A DNA stretch of 64,000 nucleotides, taken from Bremia lactucae (taxonomy: Eukaryota > Oomycota > Peronosporomycetes > Peronosporales > Peronosporaceae). Below the pieces are notes generated by a model. The model saw only the letters and a list, made by a program, of their open reading frames with translations. It was not told where the DNA came from and did not search any database. The DNA is taken from positions 5,911,869 to 5,975,868 of the forward strand of contig NC_090610.1 in assembly GCF_004359215.1 (NCBI RefSeq). Reading direction: 5' to 3'. Shown here piece by piece: positions 52,736 to 63,770 of the stretch (position 1 is the first letter of the stretch; each line of letters opens with the position of its first letter). A program made the position numbers and the translations under genes.

Positions 52736-55450
52736 TGGTGAGGATGCAGCAATGTGCGGCACGACCGCCTGTCTCGGCGCAAGCGCCTTCAAGTCCACGT
52801 GGAAAGGGTCCCGATATGGCTTAAGCAATCCAACGTTAAACACTGGGTGTGTACGCAGCTTGCTGGATAGGTTTAGCGTATAAGCTGGGCCCTTCTTGGT
52901 CACGACCGTAAATGGTCCAATAAAGCGCGGGCACAATTTGGTCTTGAAGACCGCGGAACCCTAGTATGCAGGTAGATTTTTATCATTTAGTTAAACTCGG
53001 TCTCCGACCATAAAAGAATGAATACAGCTTCTGCCTTTGGCATCCGCTTGTTCTTTTTGTTTGTCTTGGCTATCAGCCATCGTATCCCTTACATGTCTTA
53101 AGACACTAAATCGCGTCGCGAGAAACTCGCTTCCTTGTTTGCGAACGGTAACAGGGCTGATATCAGCAAGCCTATCCGCCAATTCCCCCCCATTAAGCCC
53201 TGAACCACGCATTGGTATCGTTAACGGAACGCGCGGGTGGGTAAGACCGTTTATATAAAACGGAGTATAGCCGGTAGAGGCATGAACAGCGTTATTTAAC
53301 GCAAATTCCGCTACTGGGAGCATTGAGCTCCAGCGCTTTGGTGTCTGAGCACACACGCTGCGTAAAACGTCTTCAATGGCGCGAATGACACGTTCGGTTT
53401 GACCATCGGTCTGCGGATGGTCCGCAGTGGACATATCCAATCTGGTGCCAAGCAGTCGAAAAATTGATTTCAGAATTTACCCGTGAAACGGGGATCCCGA
53501 TCAGAGACAATTGCCACTGCAGAATTTATAGTTATAACTATAAATTCTGTTATTTTTAATTCAGATAAACCATGTTGTCGAAACACGCGATCGATAAACA
53601 GCTTAGCTGTACCCTCTCCATCAATGAAATCCGGCACGGCCGCTAAGTGAGCCATTTTGCTCAAACGGTCAGCAAAGACCACTATACCGGAGTTACCGGC
53701 TGAATCTTTTGGTAGCCCAAAACCAAAATTCATACTAATGGACTCCCAGCATCCTATGGGGACGGGAAGACTCGCCAGTGGCGCAGCAGCATGTGCCGAG
53801 GGTTTAACCCGTTGGCATGTTTCGCATGTGCGAACATATGTGCTGACCCATTTATAAAGTTTGGGCTACCAATAACTCTGGCTGATAGAGCCGTAGGTCT
53901 TTTCTCTACCGAGATGACCACCAAGGACAGAATAGAGGATCTGCTACTTCAAATCCTCATCATGAGGAACAACGACACGCGGAGGGTCCGCAATGTCTGT
54001 GCAATAAAGCAACAGGTTATTTTCGATAGAAAATCGATGTAACCTTGCACGCAAACGTGTCGGTAATTTAATTCCCGAATCCAAGTTTTTTAAGGCTCGT
54101 AGCAGAGCTACACCCCTGTTCATCCTTGACGTAAGCCGAACGGATTAATTCAGGAATAGGTGACGAGATAGTCGTTTAATGAGAAAGCTCGTAATCCGGC
54201 CTGCGTGATACGCATCGACCAAAGCGTTTTGCTTGCCGGGTTTATACTTCACCTCGAAGTTGTATTCCGCAAAATAGGATAGCCATCGGGCCATTCTCTG
54301 TGAGAGGTGGGGCGACTTAGTCGCCGTGCGTAATGACGCGTGATCTGTATATCACAAACGGCTTGTGGCCGAGCAGATAAACTCTGAATTTGACGAGAGC
54401 ATACTTCATACCAAGTAACTCTTTGTCCTGAACTGGGTAGTTCTTTTCCGCAGCTTTAAGCTGTCTAGACTCGAACGCATAACACGTTCATGCCCCTCAA
54501 TATCTGTTTGTAACAGAGCACTGCCAATGGCAAAATCTGATGCGTCACAGACGACACTGAAAGGCCAATTTGGGTTTGGCAGTGCGAGAATCGATAAGAA
54601 TTGATAAGACTATCCTTATCTGCTCGAAAAACATTATTTTCGATGCTAGTCCAGCACCATTCTGTATCCTTTTTAAGGAGATAAGATAATGGCCTAGCCA
54701 TATCAGCGAAACCTTCGCAAAATTTGTGTAAATAATTGGCGAGCCCAAGCACTTACGCAAATCCTTTTGGTTTTTAGGAACCGGCCAATCTACCATGGCT
54801 TTTACATTGGCGGGATCCGCTCTAAGGCCTCGCTTTCCAAAGAAGCATCCTAAAAAAGGAATTTCGTCTGCGCCAAAAATGCATTTAGATGCATTGGCAT
54901 ACAATTTGATTGTGCACATGCACTCGAGCACTGCTCGCAAATGGTCTAAATGGTTTTCCATATCCGACCGACCCTGCTCCGCACGACTATGGACAAAAAT
55001 GTCATCGAAATAAGTCTGTGCATAACCTCGATGAGGGCGAAACAGTTGCGTCACTAGACGATTAAATGTTACTGGGGCGTTGGAAAGCCCTTGCAGCATA
55101 ACCAGCCACTCCCATAACATGCCGCTTGGGGTGGTAACCGCTGTAAGCGGGATATCGCTAGCTTGCATGAGCAATTGATAGTAACCGTCGACTAAGTCAA
55201 ATGCACTGTACATTGTACATCCCACCATATTGTTCTGAAGAACATCCTTTCTAGGAATGAAGGTTTGTGCTGGTATAGTGGCAGCATTAAGCTTATTATA
55301 AGCATGTACAATGCGCCATTTACCATTTGGCTTTTTGACACAAAATGTCGGTGCCGAATGAGGAGATTTGCTTTCTCGTACCATTCCAGCCTCGTGCTTA
55401 GCACGGAAGAAATCGTCAATGACGTCACACTGCTTCCTTGGTAAAGGCCA
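52715..55450 (-). pseudogene. G2 pol: RT, RNase H, integrase (right)
   Basis: Copy of 45530-48265. The RT frame (54545-55384) retains YFDDIFVHSRAEQGR; the integrase core (52991-53440, 53470-53733) has the same palindrome insertion (53520-53549) and the same frameshifts. Differences from the left copy are isolated substitutions, for example in the residue after RAEQGRS and in SPHS(T/A)PTF. Confidence 0.82.
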
Positions 55451-56020
55451 TTATCTTGTGACACAGCATTTGGTTCCCGCACCTAGTCAATTTCATGACG
55501 AACACCTCTATCCGGAGGTAAAACAGATGGTGGGTTATTACATACCACATCTTGGAATTCCTTAATTAAAGAATAAAAGGGATCCGTAGGATCTTTAAGG
55601 ATCGATGACCCATTTTGTGCACTAAGTGTAGCTTTTGTGTCATCCAGGACAGCTTCGTCGAGAAGGGACGATGAGTTTAACTCAACAATAGGTCGAATGA
55701 CCACCATTTCAGATAAGTCACCAGCTTTTAAGGCTCGACCGCACTCACCAATAGACATTTTGTCTAGCTCTAAAGAGCATGTAACGAGGGATTCCCGCAA
55801 GGCTAACTTCCCCCTCAATATTACCGGTTACGCCATTTACAAGCGTATGTACTTGCTCACTCGTATCACTTTGTGAAAGTATACACGCTTCGTGTCCACC
55901 CTGTCTTGGAGTGGAGACAATACCGCCTCTTAGAGGCCGGGACATTCACGTCCCCGGATTTTCCAGCCTGTATTGGTTCTATACAAGACATGGTGTCTAA
56001 TTTGACATCCGACAAGGAGT
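55451..56020 (-). pseudogene. G2 protease-RT linker, RT-proximal half (right)
   Basis: Matches 48270-48845 of the left copy with many substitutions and small indels, in two frames (55483-55818, 55745-55945). It ends at the copia insertion; the other half resumes at 62835. Confidence 0.75.
56016..56020. other. target-site duplication GGAGT (left)
   Basis: GGAGT precedes the copia LTR and is repeated at 62835-62839 directly after the other LTR. Joining the flanks restores continuity with the uninterrupted G2 copy near 48840. Confidence 0.85.
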
Positions 56021-56441
56021 TGTGATTTACGTTAACGCTATGAGCTTGAAGATGGGCTTACGGTCGAGATTGGAAACCGGAAGTTTATTTTTTGAGTTTA
56101 ACTTTATCCTACCACTAACTTTATCCTACCGTTAATTATTTCCTATCGTTCGCTGCGCCCCCTTTCCCAGATATGTGGACTGCCACAAAATGGGGGACGT
56201 CACTGTCTGGCGGTACAGTGCTGGTGAACCCCAAACACCAGTTCCCGAAGGTTTTACCTTTTGTCGTTACCGGGTATCGAACCGGTGACCAGTGGGTCGC
56301 ACCGCCATGCCTTACCCGACTGAGCCACAACACACAATATTTTCCACACTCAACTTCTCCGTATTATTCTTGTCATTCGATCCCGTATACACGCATATGC
56401 ATAAAGTGCAACACTTTCGATGAATACATCAATCTTCAACA
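56021..56441 (-). repeat. copia LTR, left (3')
   Basis: On the minus strand starts TGTTGAAGATTGATGTATTC at 56441 after the purine run AAGGGAGAG and ends GTAAATCACA at 56021. 421 bp. It contains the tRNA-like segment at 56255-56335. Confidence 0.85.
56261..56335 (-). other. tRNA-like A-box/B-box segment in copia LTR (left)
   Basis: On the minus strand TGGCTCAGTCGG (56327-56316) fits the pol III A box TRGCNNAGYNGG and GGTTCGATACC (56283-56273) fits the B box GGTTCGANNCC. They are 32 bases apart, normal tRNA spacing. Short acceptor-like complementarity (TGTTG with CGACA) brackets them, but the D and T stems are imperfect. It is therefore called tRNA-like and not a tRNA gene. Confidence 0.6.
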
Positions 56442-57017
56442 CTCTCCCTTGATGTGCGCTCGAAGTGATGCCCTTATGCTGCCATGCCAAGTTCCGTGAT
56501 AAACTTGGTATGCTTGTCTCTTGGAAGCGCCTTATTCAATCCGTCCGCGATCATTTCTTCCGTCGGCTTGTACTCCAGCGCAATCACCTCACTTGCCACC
56601 TTCTCTCGCAAGAAATGAAACTTAATGTCGATGTGCTTCGTGCGCGAATGGTAGACAGGATTTTTTGCAAGCGCAATACATCCTTGATTGTCTTGAAAAA
56701 TCATCGTCGCCGTATCCGTCTTGTACTCCAAGTCCTTTAATAAATTTCGAAGCCAGACTGCCTCTTGAGTTGCGCTATACAGACTCATGTACTCTGCTTC
56801 CGTGCTTGATGTCGCAACGGTTGGCTGTCGCTTGGAATTCCATGAGATCGTGCCGCCGTTCAGGAAGAACACGTATCCTGTCGTTGAACGCCGCGTGTCT
56901 AAGTCGCCTGCCCAGTTTGCGTCTGCAAATCCAATAAGCTCTCCCTTGTTAACGCCGCTTAATACAATGCCAATATCTTTAGTCGTCTTCAAGTACTTAA
57001 GACTTCGCTTGGCTGCT

Positions 57018-58886
57018 ACCCAGTGTGACTTCCCGTAGCGCTCACAGAACTTGGCAACTTCGCCAACCGCATGCGCGATGTCTGGTCGTGTACAAGTCGC
57101 TATGTACATTAATGCACCCACCAGTTCGCGATACGAAAATCTCGGTACAAACGCTTCCTCTTCAGGCATCTTCACCAGTTTCGAGTTGTTGTCCGCTGGT
57201 GTGTGCACGTCCTTGCAATTCTCGATTCCATACTTTTCCGAGAGTCGCCTGATGTATGCCTTCTGGTCCATCGGTTAATAAAAATATAACTGTATTGCAA
57301 GATTAACTGATAGTTTAGCAAACTACTGCCTTAAACCTGACTTAGCTATGTAAGATTTGCTAATGAAATCTGTGAAGTTGATGAACTAGGTACAACTGGT
57401 AAGTGTTCATCGCGCTTGCGGTGAATCTCGATTCCTAAGCAGTACTTGAGATCCCCAAGCTCTTTGATGCTGAACTCTTGCTTAAGCGCACACTTAATGC
57501 CGAACAGCATTAGGTCGTCCACGTAGATTACAATGATGCTCTATTCGCCGCTTGACACTCGAATAAACACACACGGATCTGCTGAAGTGCTTTTGAACCC
57601 TTGGGTTTCCAGATGCTGATTTAGTTTGCTGTTCCACTGCCGCGTCGCTTGCTTGGTTCCATACAGCGCTTTCTGTAGCAAACACTTCTTCATCGGATTT
57701 TGTTGATCTTCAAAACCGTCGGGTTGGTCCATGTAGATCTCCTCATCAACCTCTCCATACAAGAATGCGGTACAACGTCAACATTTTCTGCCTCCAAGTC
57801 TTCAGCAGCTGCAATTGCCAACACCGTATTGATTGACTCTTTGCGTGCCACTAGTGCAAAAGTCTCGACGAAGTCGATTCCAGGCCGCTGCGTAAATCCT
57901 TTTGCAACTAATCGTGCCTTGAACTTGTCAATATTTCCACTTGGATCGCGCTTGATCCGAAATACCCACTTGCAGCCAACAGCCTTCTTGTTCGGTGGCA
58001 TGTCCACTAACGTCCATGTGCTGTGTTCGTTGAGTGACTGCATCTCACTCTTCATCGCTTCCTGCCACTGCTTCTTGTTCGTACTCTTCAGTACTTCTTC
58101 GTAGCTTGAAGCTTGTTCTCCATCACAATCTGCAACAAAGCAATAAAACGAGTCTTCTCCTTCAAAATCGTCCAAGTTAAAGTGACCGCGACGTAAGATG
58201 GGAAACTCCTGTTCGTAGCGCACCACACCGCGCTTCTTTCGAATTGGTCTCATTATCCACTCTTCTTCGCCTTCTCTTCCGGGCGTACTTGATGCTCGAG
58301 TGGGAACCTGACCTTGAACACTGGAATCGTTTTGACTACCACGAATCGGATCACGGCAAGCTCGAAGTGGAGGAGTCCGAAGTCTTTCATCATTTGCTGG
58401 AACCTCCACACCATTGTCGTTAAGTGTCGACGTCTCCAAATTTTCATCATCATTAATGATGTCGATAATTCGATCGTCTTCCCTTTTCATTCCCTTCGAA
58501 ATGGGATGTTCAGCAAATGTCACGCTTCTTGAAATCATGATCGAGCCATCAGCCGCGTTAAGTAGTCGGTACGCATTGTGATCCTTTGCGTAACCAAGAA
58601 AACAACACTGCACGCCCGAATCGTCCAGCTTCTTTCGTTTCTCCGTTGTAACATGCGCGTAGCATTCCGAACCAAACACGCGCATGTGATCGATGCGTGG
58701 CTTTCGCTTGAACAACATCTCGTACGGACTTGACTTCTTGTTCGACGAGTTTGGAACCACGTTCCGAATGTCTGCTGCTGTCATTAAAGCTTCGCACCAG
58801 TAAGACTTGTCGAGACCGCTGTCCTTAAGCATGCAGCGCGTCATCTCTACCAGAGTTCGATTCATGCGCTCTGCCATGCCGTTCTG
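57018..58886. repeat. direct duplicate, copy 1 (copia pol)
   Basis: 1869 bp repeated at 58888-60756 with only a handful of differences (for example A/G at 57136/59006 and C/T at 58864/60734). The single N at 58887 lies exactly between the copies. In copy 1 the RT C-terminus is joined directly to the integrase core, which is not a possible element order. Confidence 0.92.
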
Positions 58887-58887
58887 N
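58887..58887. other. single-N contig joint
   Basis: Lies exactly between two near-identical 1869-bp direct copies; third such joint in the window. Confidence 0.95.
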
Positions 58888-60756
58888 ACCCAGTGTGACT
58901 TCCCGTAGCGCTCACAGAACTTGGCAACTTCGCCAACCGCATGCGCGATGTCTGGTCGTGTACAAGTCGCTATGTACATTAATGCACCCACCAGTTCGCG
59001 ATACGGAAATCTCGGTACAAACGCTTCCTCTTCAGGCATCTTCACCAGTTTCGAGTTGTTGTCCGCTGGTGTGTGCACGTCCTTGCAATTCTCGATTCCA
59101 TACTTTTCCGAGAGTCGCCTGATGTATGCCTTCTGGTCCATCGGTTAATAAAAATATAACTGTATTGCAAGATTAACTGATAGTTTAGCAAACTACTGCC
59201 TTAAACCTGACTTAGCTATGTAAGATTTGCTAATGAAATCTGTGAAGTTGATGAACTAGGTACAACTGGTAAGTGTTCATCGCGCTTGCGGTGAATCTCG
59301 ATTCCTAAGCAGTACTTGAGATCCCCAAGCTCTTTGATGCTGAACTCTTGCTTAAGCGCACACTTAATGCCGAACAGCATTAGGTCGTCCACGTAGATTA
59401 CAATGATGCTCTATTCGCCGCTTGACACTCGAATAAACACACACGGATCTGCTGAAGTGCTTTTGAACCCTTGGGTTTCCAGATGCTGATTTAGTTTGCT
59501 GTTCCACTGCCGCGTCGCTTGCTTGGTTCCATACAGCGCTTTCTGTAGCAAACACTTCTTCATCGGATTTTGTTGATCTTCAAAACCGTCGGGTTGGTCC
59601 ATGTAGATCTCCTCATCAACCTCTCCATACAAGAATGCGGTACAACGTCAACATTTTCTGCCTCCAAGTCTTCAGCAGCTGCAATTGCCAACACCGTATT
59701 GATTGACTCTTTGCGTGCCACTAGTGCAAAAGTCTCGACGAAGTCGATTCCAGGCCGCTGCGTAAATCCTTTTGCAACTAATCGTGCCTTGAACTTGTCA
59801 ATATTTCCACTTGGATCGCGCTTGATCCGAAATACCCACTTGCAGCCAACAGCCTTCTTGTTCGGTGGCATGTCCACTAACGTCCATGTGCTGTGTTCGT
59901 TGAGTGACTGCATCTCACTCTTCATCGCTTCCTGCCACTGCTTCTTGTTCGTACTCTTCAGTACTTCTTCGTAGCTTGAAGCTTGTTCTCCATCACAATC
60001 TGCAACAAAGCAATAAAACGAGTCTTCTCCTTCAAAATCGTCCAAGTTAAAGTGACCGCGACGTAAGATGGGAAACTCCTGTTCGTAGCGCACCACACCG
60101 CGCTTCTTTCGAATTGGTCTCATTATCCACTCTTCTTCGCCTTCTCTTCCGGGCGTACTTGATGCTCGAGTGGGAACCTGACCTTGAACACTGGAATCGT
60201 TTTGACTACCACGAATCGGATCACGGCAAGCTCGAAGTGGAGGAGTCCGAAGTCTTTCATCATTTGCTGGAACCTCCACACCATTGTCGTTAAGTGTCGA
60301 CGTCTCCAAATTTTCATCATCATTAATGATGTCGATAATTCGATCGTCTTCCCTTTTCATTCCCTTCGAAATGGGATGTTCAGCAAATGTCACGCTTCTT
60401 GAAATCATGATCGAGCCATCAGCCGCGTTAAGTAGTCGGTACGCATTGTGATCCTTTGCGTAACCAAGAAAACAACACTGCACGCCCGAATCGTCCAGCT
60501 TCTTTCGTTTCTCCGTTGTAACATGCGCGTAGCATTCCGAACCAAACACGCGCATGTGATCGATGCGTGGCTTTCGCTTGAACAACATCTCGTACGGACT
60601 TGACTTCTTGTTCGACGAGTTTGGAACCACGTTCCGAATGTCTGCTGCTGTCATTAAAGCTTCGCACCAGTAAGACTTGTCGAGACCGCTGTCCTTAAGC
60701 ATGCAGCGCGTCATCTCTACCAGAGTTCGATTTATGCGCTCTGCCATGCCGTTCTG
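58888..60756. repeat. direct duplicate, copy 2 (copia pol)
   Basis: Second copy of 57018-58886. Its right edge continues into the intact integrase and protease coding sequence, so this copy has the natural context on the gag side while copy 1 has it on the RNase H side. Confidence 0.92.
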
Positions 60757-62426
60757 TTCAGGATTGTATGGAACTGTGTACACTTGCTTGATGAACTTCT
60801 CCTTGCAGAAGTTGTTCATTGCCGTGTTCCGGTACTCACCACCGTTGTCACTTCGAATGACCTTGATCTTAGTCCCAGACGCTATCTTGATCTCTCGGTA
60901 AAATCTTGTGAACGCGCTTATGACTTCACTCTTCTTTCGCAACGGATAAACCGTCACGTATCGGCTCGTCATCATGATGAAGCTCACAATGTACTTAAAG
61001 CCGGATCTTGAAGCTGGAGTGATTGGTCCAAGTACGTCGGAGCACACGATGTTGTCAAAACGCGCACTCTCCCTGAGTCCCTTGTCATCTTTGCTTGACT
61101 TGAATGACTTGCGTACTTGCTTGGACGTTGCGCATACGTCACACACGACGTCGGTCTTCATTTCCGCGCCTTTGATCTTTCCGTCCTTGATCATATCATT
61201 AATTGTCCCGTACGATGCGTGACCCAGTCTTCTGTGCCATAGCTCGCTCTCGTACGCGGCTACGTGACACTCCGCACCAGCCTCAACGTTGAGGTACATC
61301 AGGAAGCCCTGCTTCCTTCGAGTGGCAACTGGTGTCCCGTCCCGCCTCACGACGCACTCGTTGCGCGTGATCTCTACTGTCATTCCTCGCGCTGATGCAG
61401 CCGTGAGCGAGAATAAATTCTTTGACAGATCTTCGACATGGAGAGTGTTTTCGAGGCGAGCGTCGATCCAATCGTGTCCGGTCCAAACGCGCAGTTTCAC
61501 CGTTCCGTGACCGATGACCTTGAGCTTCACATTACTCTTCGCGCTTGATATACTGCGCGCCTGACACACTTCCTCATACTCCACAAAAGCTTCCCGTTCC
61601 TTGCACATTTGTGCAGATGCGCCACTGTCCATAACCCAGCAGTGGCTGACGGACCCTTCGCTTGCATTAAATGCGACGTTGGAGTGTTCGTGTCCTCCTT
61701 CTCGTGTTTCCCTTGGTCCACGACTTGAACGGCAATCCCTAGCATAGTGGCCAACCTTGCCACAGTTAAAACATGCTCCTGGAGGTTTCTTAGCACGCCG
61801 TTCGTGCTGCTTCTTGAGGTGCTGCTTGCCGTTTCTCTTACTTGTGTAAAGAGCCGTTGCTTTTTCTACACGTGCCGTGTCCTTGTGCCGCACTTCCTCA
61901 GCAATCAACTTGCTCACGAGGTCGCTGAAATTAAAACTTGACACCGACATGCGAAACGCCTGCACTAAGCTCTCGTAGCTTGCAGGCAGACTCCTCAGCA
62001 TCACCGCACATACGTCCTCTTCACTTGGCCCGCAGTTGGCGCTATTCATCTTCATGACTAGGTCTTCAAGCTCTGTCACGTGACCACTGATGCTTGAAGC
62101 TGTATACTTAAACGACGCAAACTTCTCCTTAAGCCAAAGTCGATTCGCCATGTCTTGTGTGCGATGAAACTTCGCCAGCCTTCCCCACGCCTCTCTCGCC
62201 GTCGTTGCGTCGAAAATGTGCATCAACTGCGCGTCACTCAGATTCAGCGCAATTGCAGCGTGCGCTTGCTGCTCCTTTACAGCATTCGGAGCGTCTACAC
62301 CGGAGACAGCTCACCACAACCCCTTGGACATGAGGTACATCTTCATCTTGTAGCTCCATAGCACGTAGTTTGAGCCGTCAAAAGGCTCAATCTTGAAACC
62401 GGAGTCGTTGCTTGGGCTCATAACTT

Positions 62427-62834
62427 TTTGATTTACGTTAACGCTATGAGCTTGAAGATGGGCTTACGGTTGAGATTGCAAACCGGAAAGTAGGTTATGT
62501 TTTGAGTTTAACTTTATCCTACCGTTAATTATTTCCTATCGTTCGCTGCGCCCCCTTTCCCAGATATGTGGACTAACATAAAATGGGGGATGTCACTGTC
62601 TGGCGGTACAGTGCTGGTGAACCCCAAACCCCAGTTCCCGAAGGTTTTACCTTTTGTCGTTACCGGGTATCGAACCGGTGACCAGTGGGTCGCACCGCCA
62701 TGCCTTACCCGACTGAGCCACAACACACGATATTTTCCACACTCAACTTCTCCGTAATATTCTTGTCATTCGATCCCGTATACACGCATATGCATAAAGT
62801 GCAACACTTTCGATGAATACATCAATCTTCAACA
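62427..62834 (-). repeat. copia LTR, right (5')
   Basis: On the minus strand starts TGTTGAAGATTGATGTATTC at 62834 and ends near GTAAATCA at 62427-62429; about 13 bp shorter inside than the left LTR, through loss of one copy of a CTAACTTTATCCTACC-type repeat. The gag ATG lies only a few bases beyond it. The tRNA-like A and B boxes are at 62709-62720 and 62666-62676. Confidence 0.82.
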
Positions 62835-63770
62835 GGAGTTAGGTAACTCAACTTCCTTATCCAGCGAACCTTTACGTGTCGCTTTACGTGCATTAGGAGG
62901 GTTTGACCCAAAATGCCCTGGCGAACCGCCAATAGTGTCACTATTGACACTCATTATGGTGTCACTTCGGCCGACCACACTCGGTGGACTTAGACGTGCC
63001 ACTCCACGTATCTCAGGGATATTGCACCCTTGAGGTCCTGTCGAACCGCCAACAGTGTCACTACTGACACTCAGTATGATGCAACCTCGGCCGACCATAC
63101 TCGGTGGACTTAGACTTGCCACTCCGCGTATCTCAGGGATATTGCACCCTTGATGATTCGGCCTTAGGCCAACAATGCTTTCAGCATTTGGTGAATTGTT
63201 ATTACAACGAGTGTCACTCGACGGTGTACGTGCCGTTCCACTTATTTCTGCTAGGCCGGGCTCAGAACTAATGTTTTTAACATTAGAGTTTATTAACTCA
63301 GACATGTCAATGTCTATAACACTGACAGACTCATTCAATGATCCGCGCCAATAGCGCTTTTGTTGCCTAGCAAAGGTGGGTTCATGACTCTTCAAAACTT
63401 TGCTAGGAACATTGCGCGTGGCGCCTAAGGTCTTAGACCTCCAATCGATCCATGGCTCATGGTGTTCTAACCAGGCCATACCAAGGATGAGATGATATCT
63501 CGAATCCAAATCAAGGACGAGACAGCGTTCCATACTGTCAAAGTCCAGAAACTTTATGCCTAAGTTCAATGGAACTTTGGGAACAGTGACACGAGTCCCA
63601 GTCGCTAAGCGAATAGTGATTGTATCACCTTCATGCGCTCTAAGTGCCTCAACGTATTGTTGACTTCCTTCAAGGGAAAGGCGTCGAGCATAATTGCAAG
63701 ATGCTCCTGAGTTAATTAAAATTGACCATGGCTTATCAAAGCCCTTTACAGTCGCTTGAGCGACTAGCAA
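62835..63770 (-). pseudogene. G2 protease and gag-proximal linker (right)
   Basis: An open frame of 313 codons (62829-63770) reads from the protease (LINSGASCNYARRLSLEGS, with Asn in place of the catalytic Asp of DSGA; ITIRLATGTRVTVPKVPLNL; LILGMAWLEHHEPWIDW) into the linker, where a 40-residue unit (GCNIPEIRGVASLSPPSMV...) occurs twice. The IN-SG change suggests the protease is inactive. The frame ends at the copia insertion. Upstream is the G2 gag end. Confidence 0.8.
63028..63147. repeat. 120-bp tandem unit in G2 linker
   Basis: The block from TTGCACCCTTGAGGTCCTG to the next TTGCACCCTTGATGATTCGG is one 120-bp (40-codon) period; the neighbouring unit to the left is similar. The left G2 copy has a single unit near 48900-49035. 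Confidence 0.8.

Larger units (their letters stand above)
56474..62421 (-). pseudogene. copia Gag-Pol polyprotein, few defects
   Basis: Starts at 62421 with MSPSNDSGFKIEPFDGSNYV; an in-frame TGA follows at about 62312 (SKGLW then stop). The main frame 59560-62226 has the gag UBN2-like part (REAWGRLAKFHRTQDMANRL), a CCHC knuckle (CFNCGKVGHYARDC), protease (VMDSGASAQMC), the GAG-pre-integrase (ELWHRRLGHASYGTIND), the integrase core (VCSDVLGPITPASRSG, IRSDNGGEYR, EQNGMAERINRTLVE) and the RT start (GCKWVFRIKRDPSGNIDKFK). A one-base deletion near 59632 shifts into DEEIYMDQPDGFEDQQN; a TAG follows, then YVDDLMLFG (RT active site), about 90 bp of unrelated sequence, and the end of RT plus RNase H at 56474-57271 (GFADANWAGDLDTRRSTTGY, SSTEAEYMSLYSA, FQDNQGCIAL). 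All catalytic residues I can see are present. Confidence 0.9.
56021..62834 (-). mobile_element. Ty1/copia LTR retrotransposon inserted in G2
   Basis: LTRs at 56021-56441 and about 62427-62834 flank a gag-protease-integrase-RT-RNase H polyprotein on the minus strand; integrase before RT defines Ty1/copia. Perfect GGAGT target duplications bound it. It contains a 1869-bp internal duplication around the N at 58887, so its real length is probably about 4.9 kb. The reading frame has a few defects only, pointing to a young insertion into an older gypsy copy. Confidence 0.92.

Noticed and set aside
56255..56340. Functional tRNA gene
   Set aside because: A and B boxes are good, but the D stem and T stem are imperfect, no sound anticodon arm is formed, and the segment is part of the LTR in both copies.
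57018..60756. Real tandem duplication of copia pol
   Set aside because: Near-identity, an exact N between the copies and an impossible domain order favour an assembly overlap.
63028..63180. CRISPR-like repeat array
   Set aside because: The repeats are 120-bp protein-coding units without spacers, in a eukaryotic retrotransposon.
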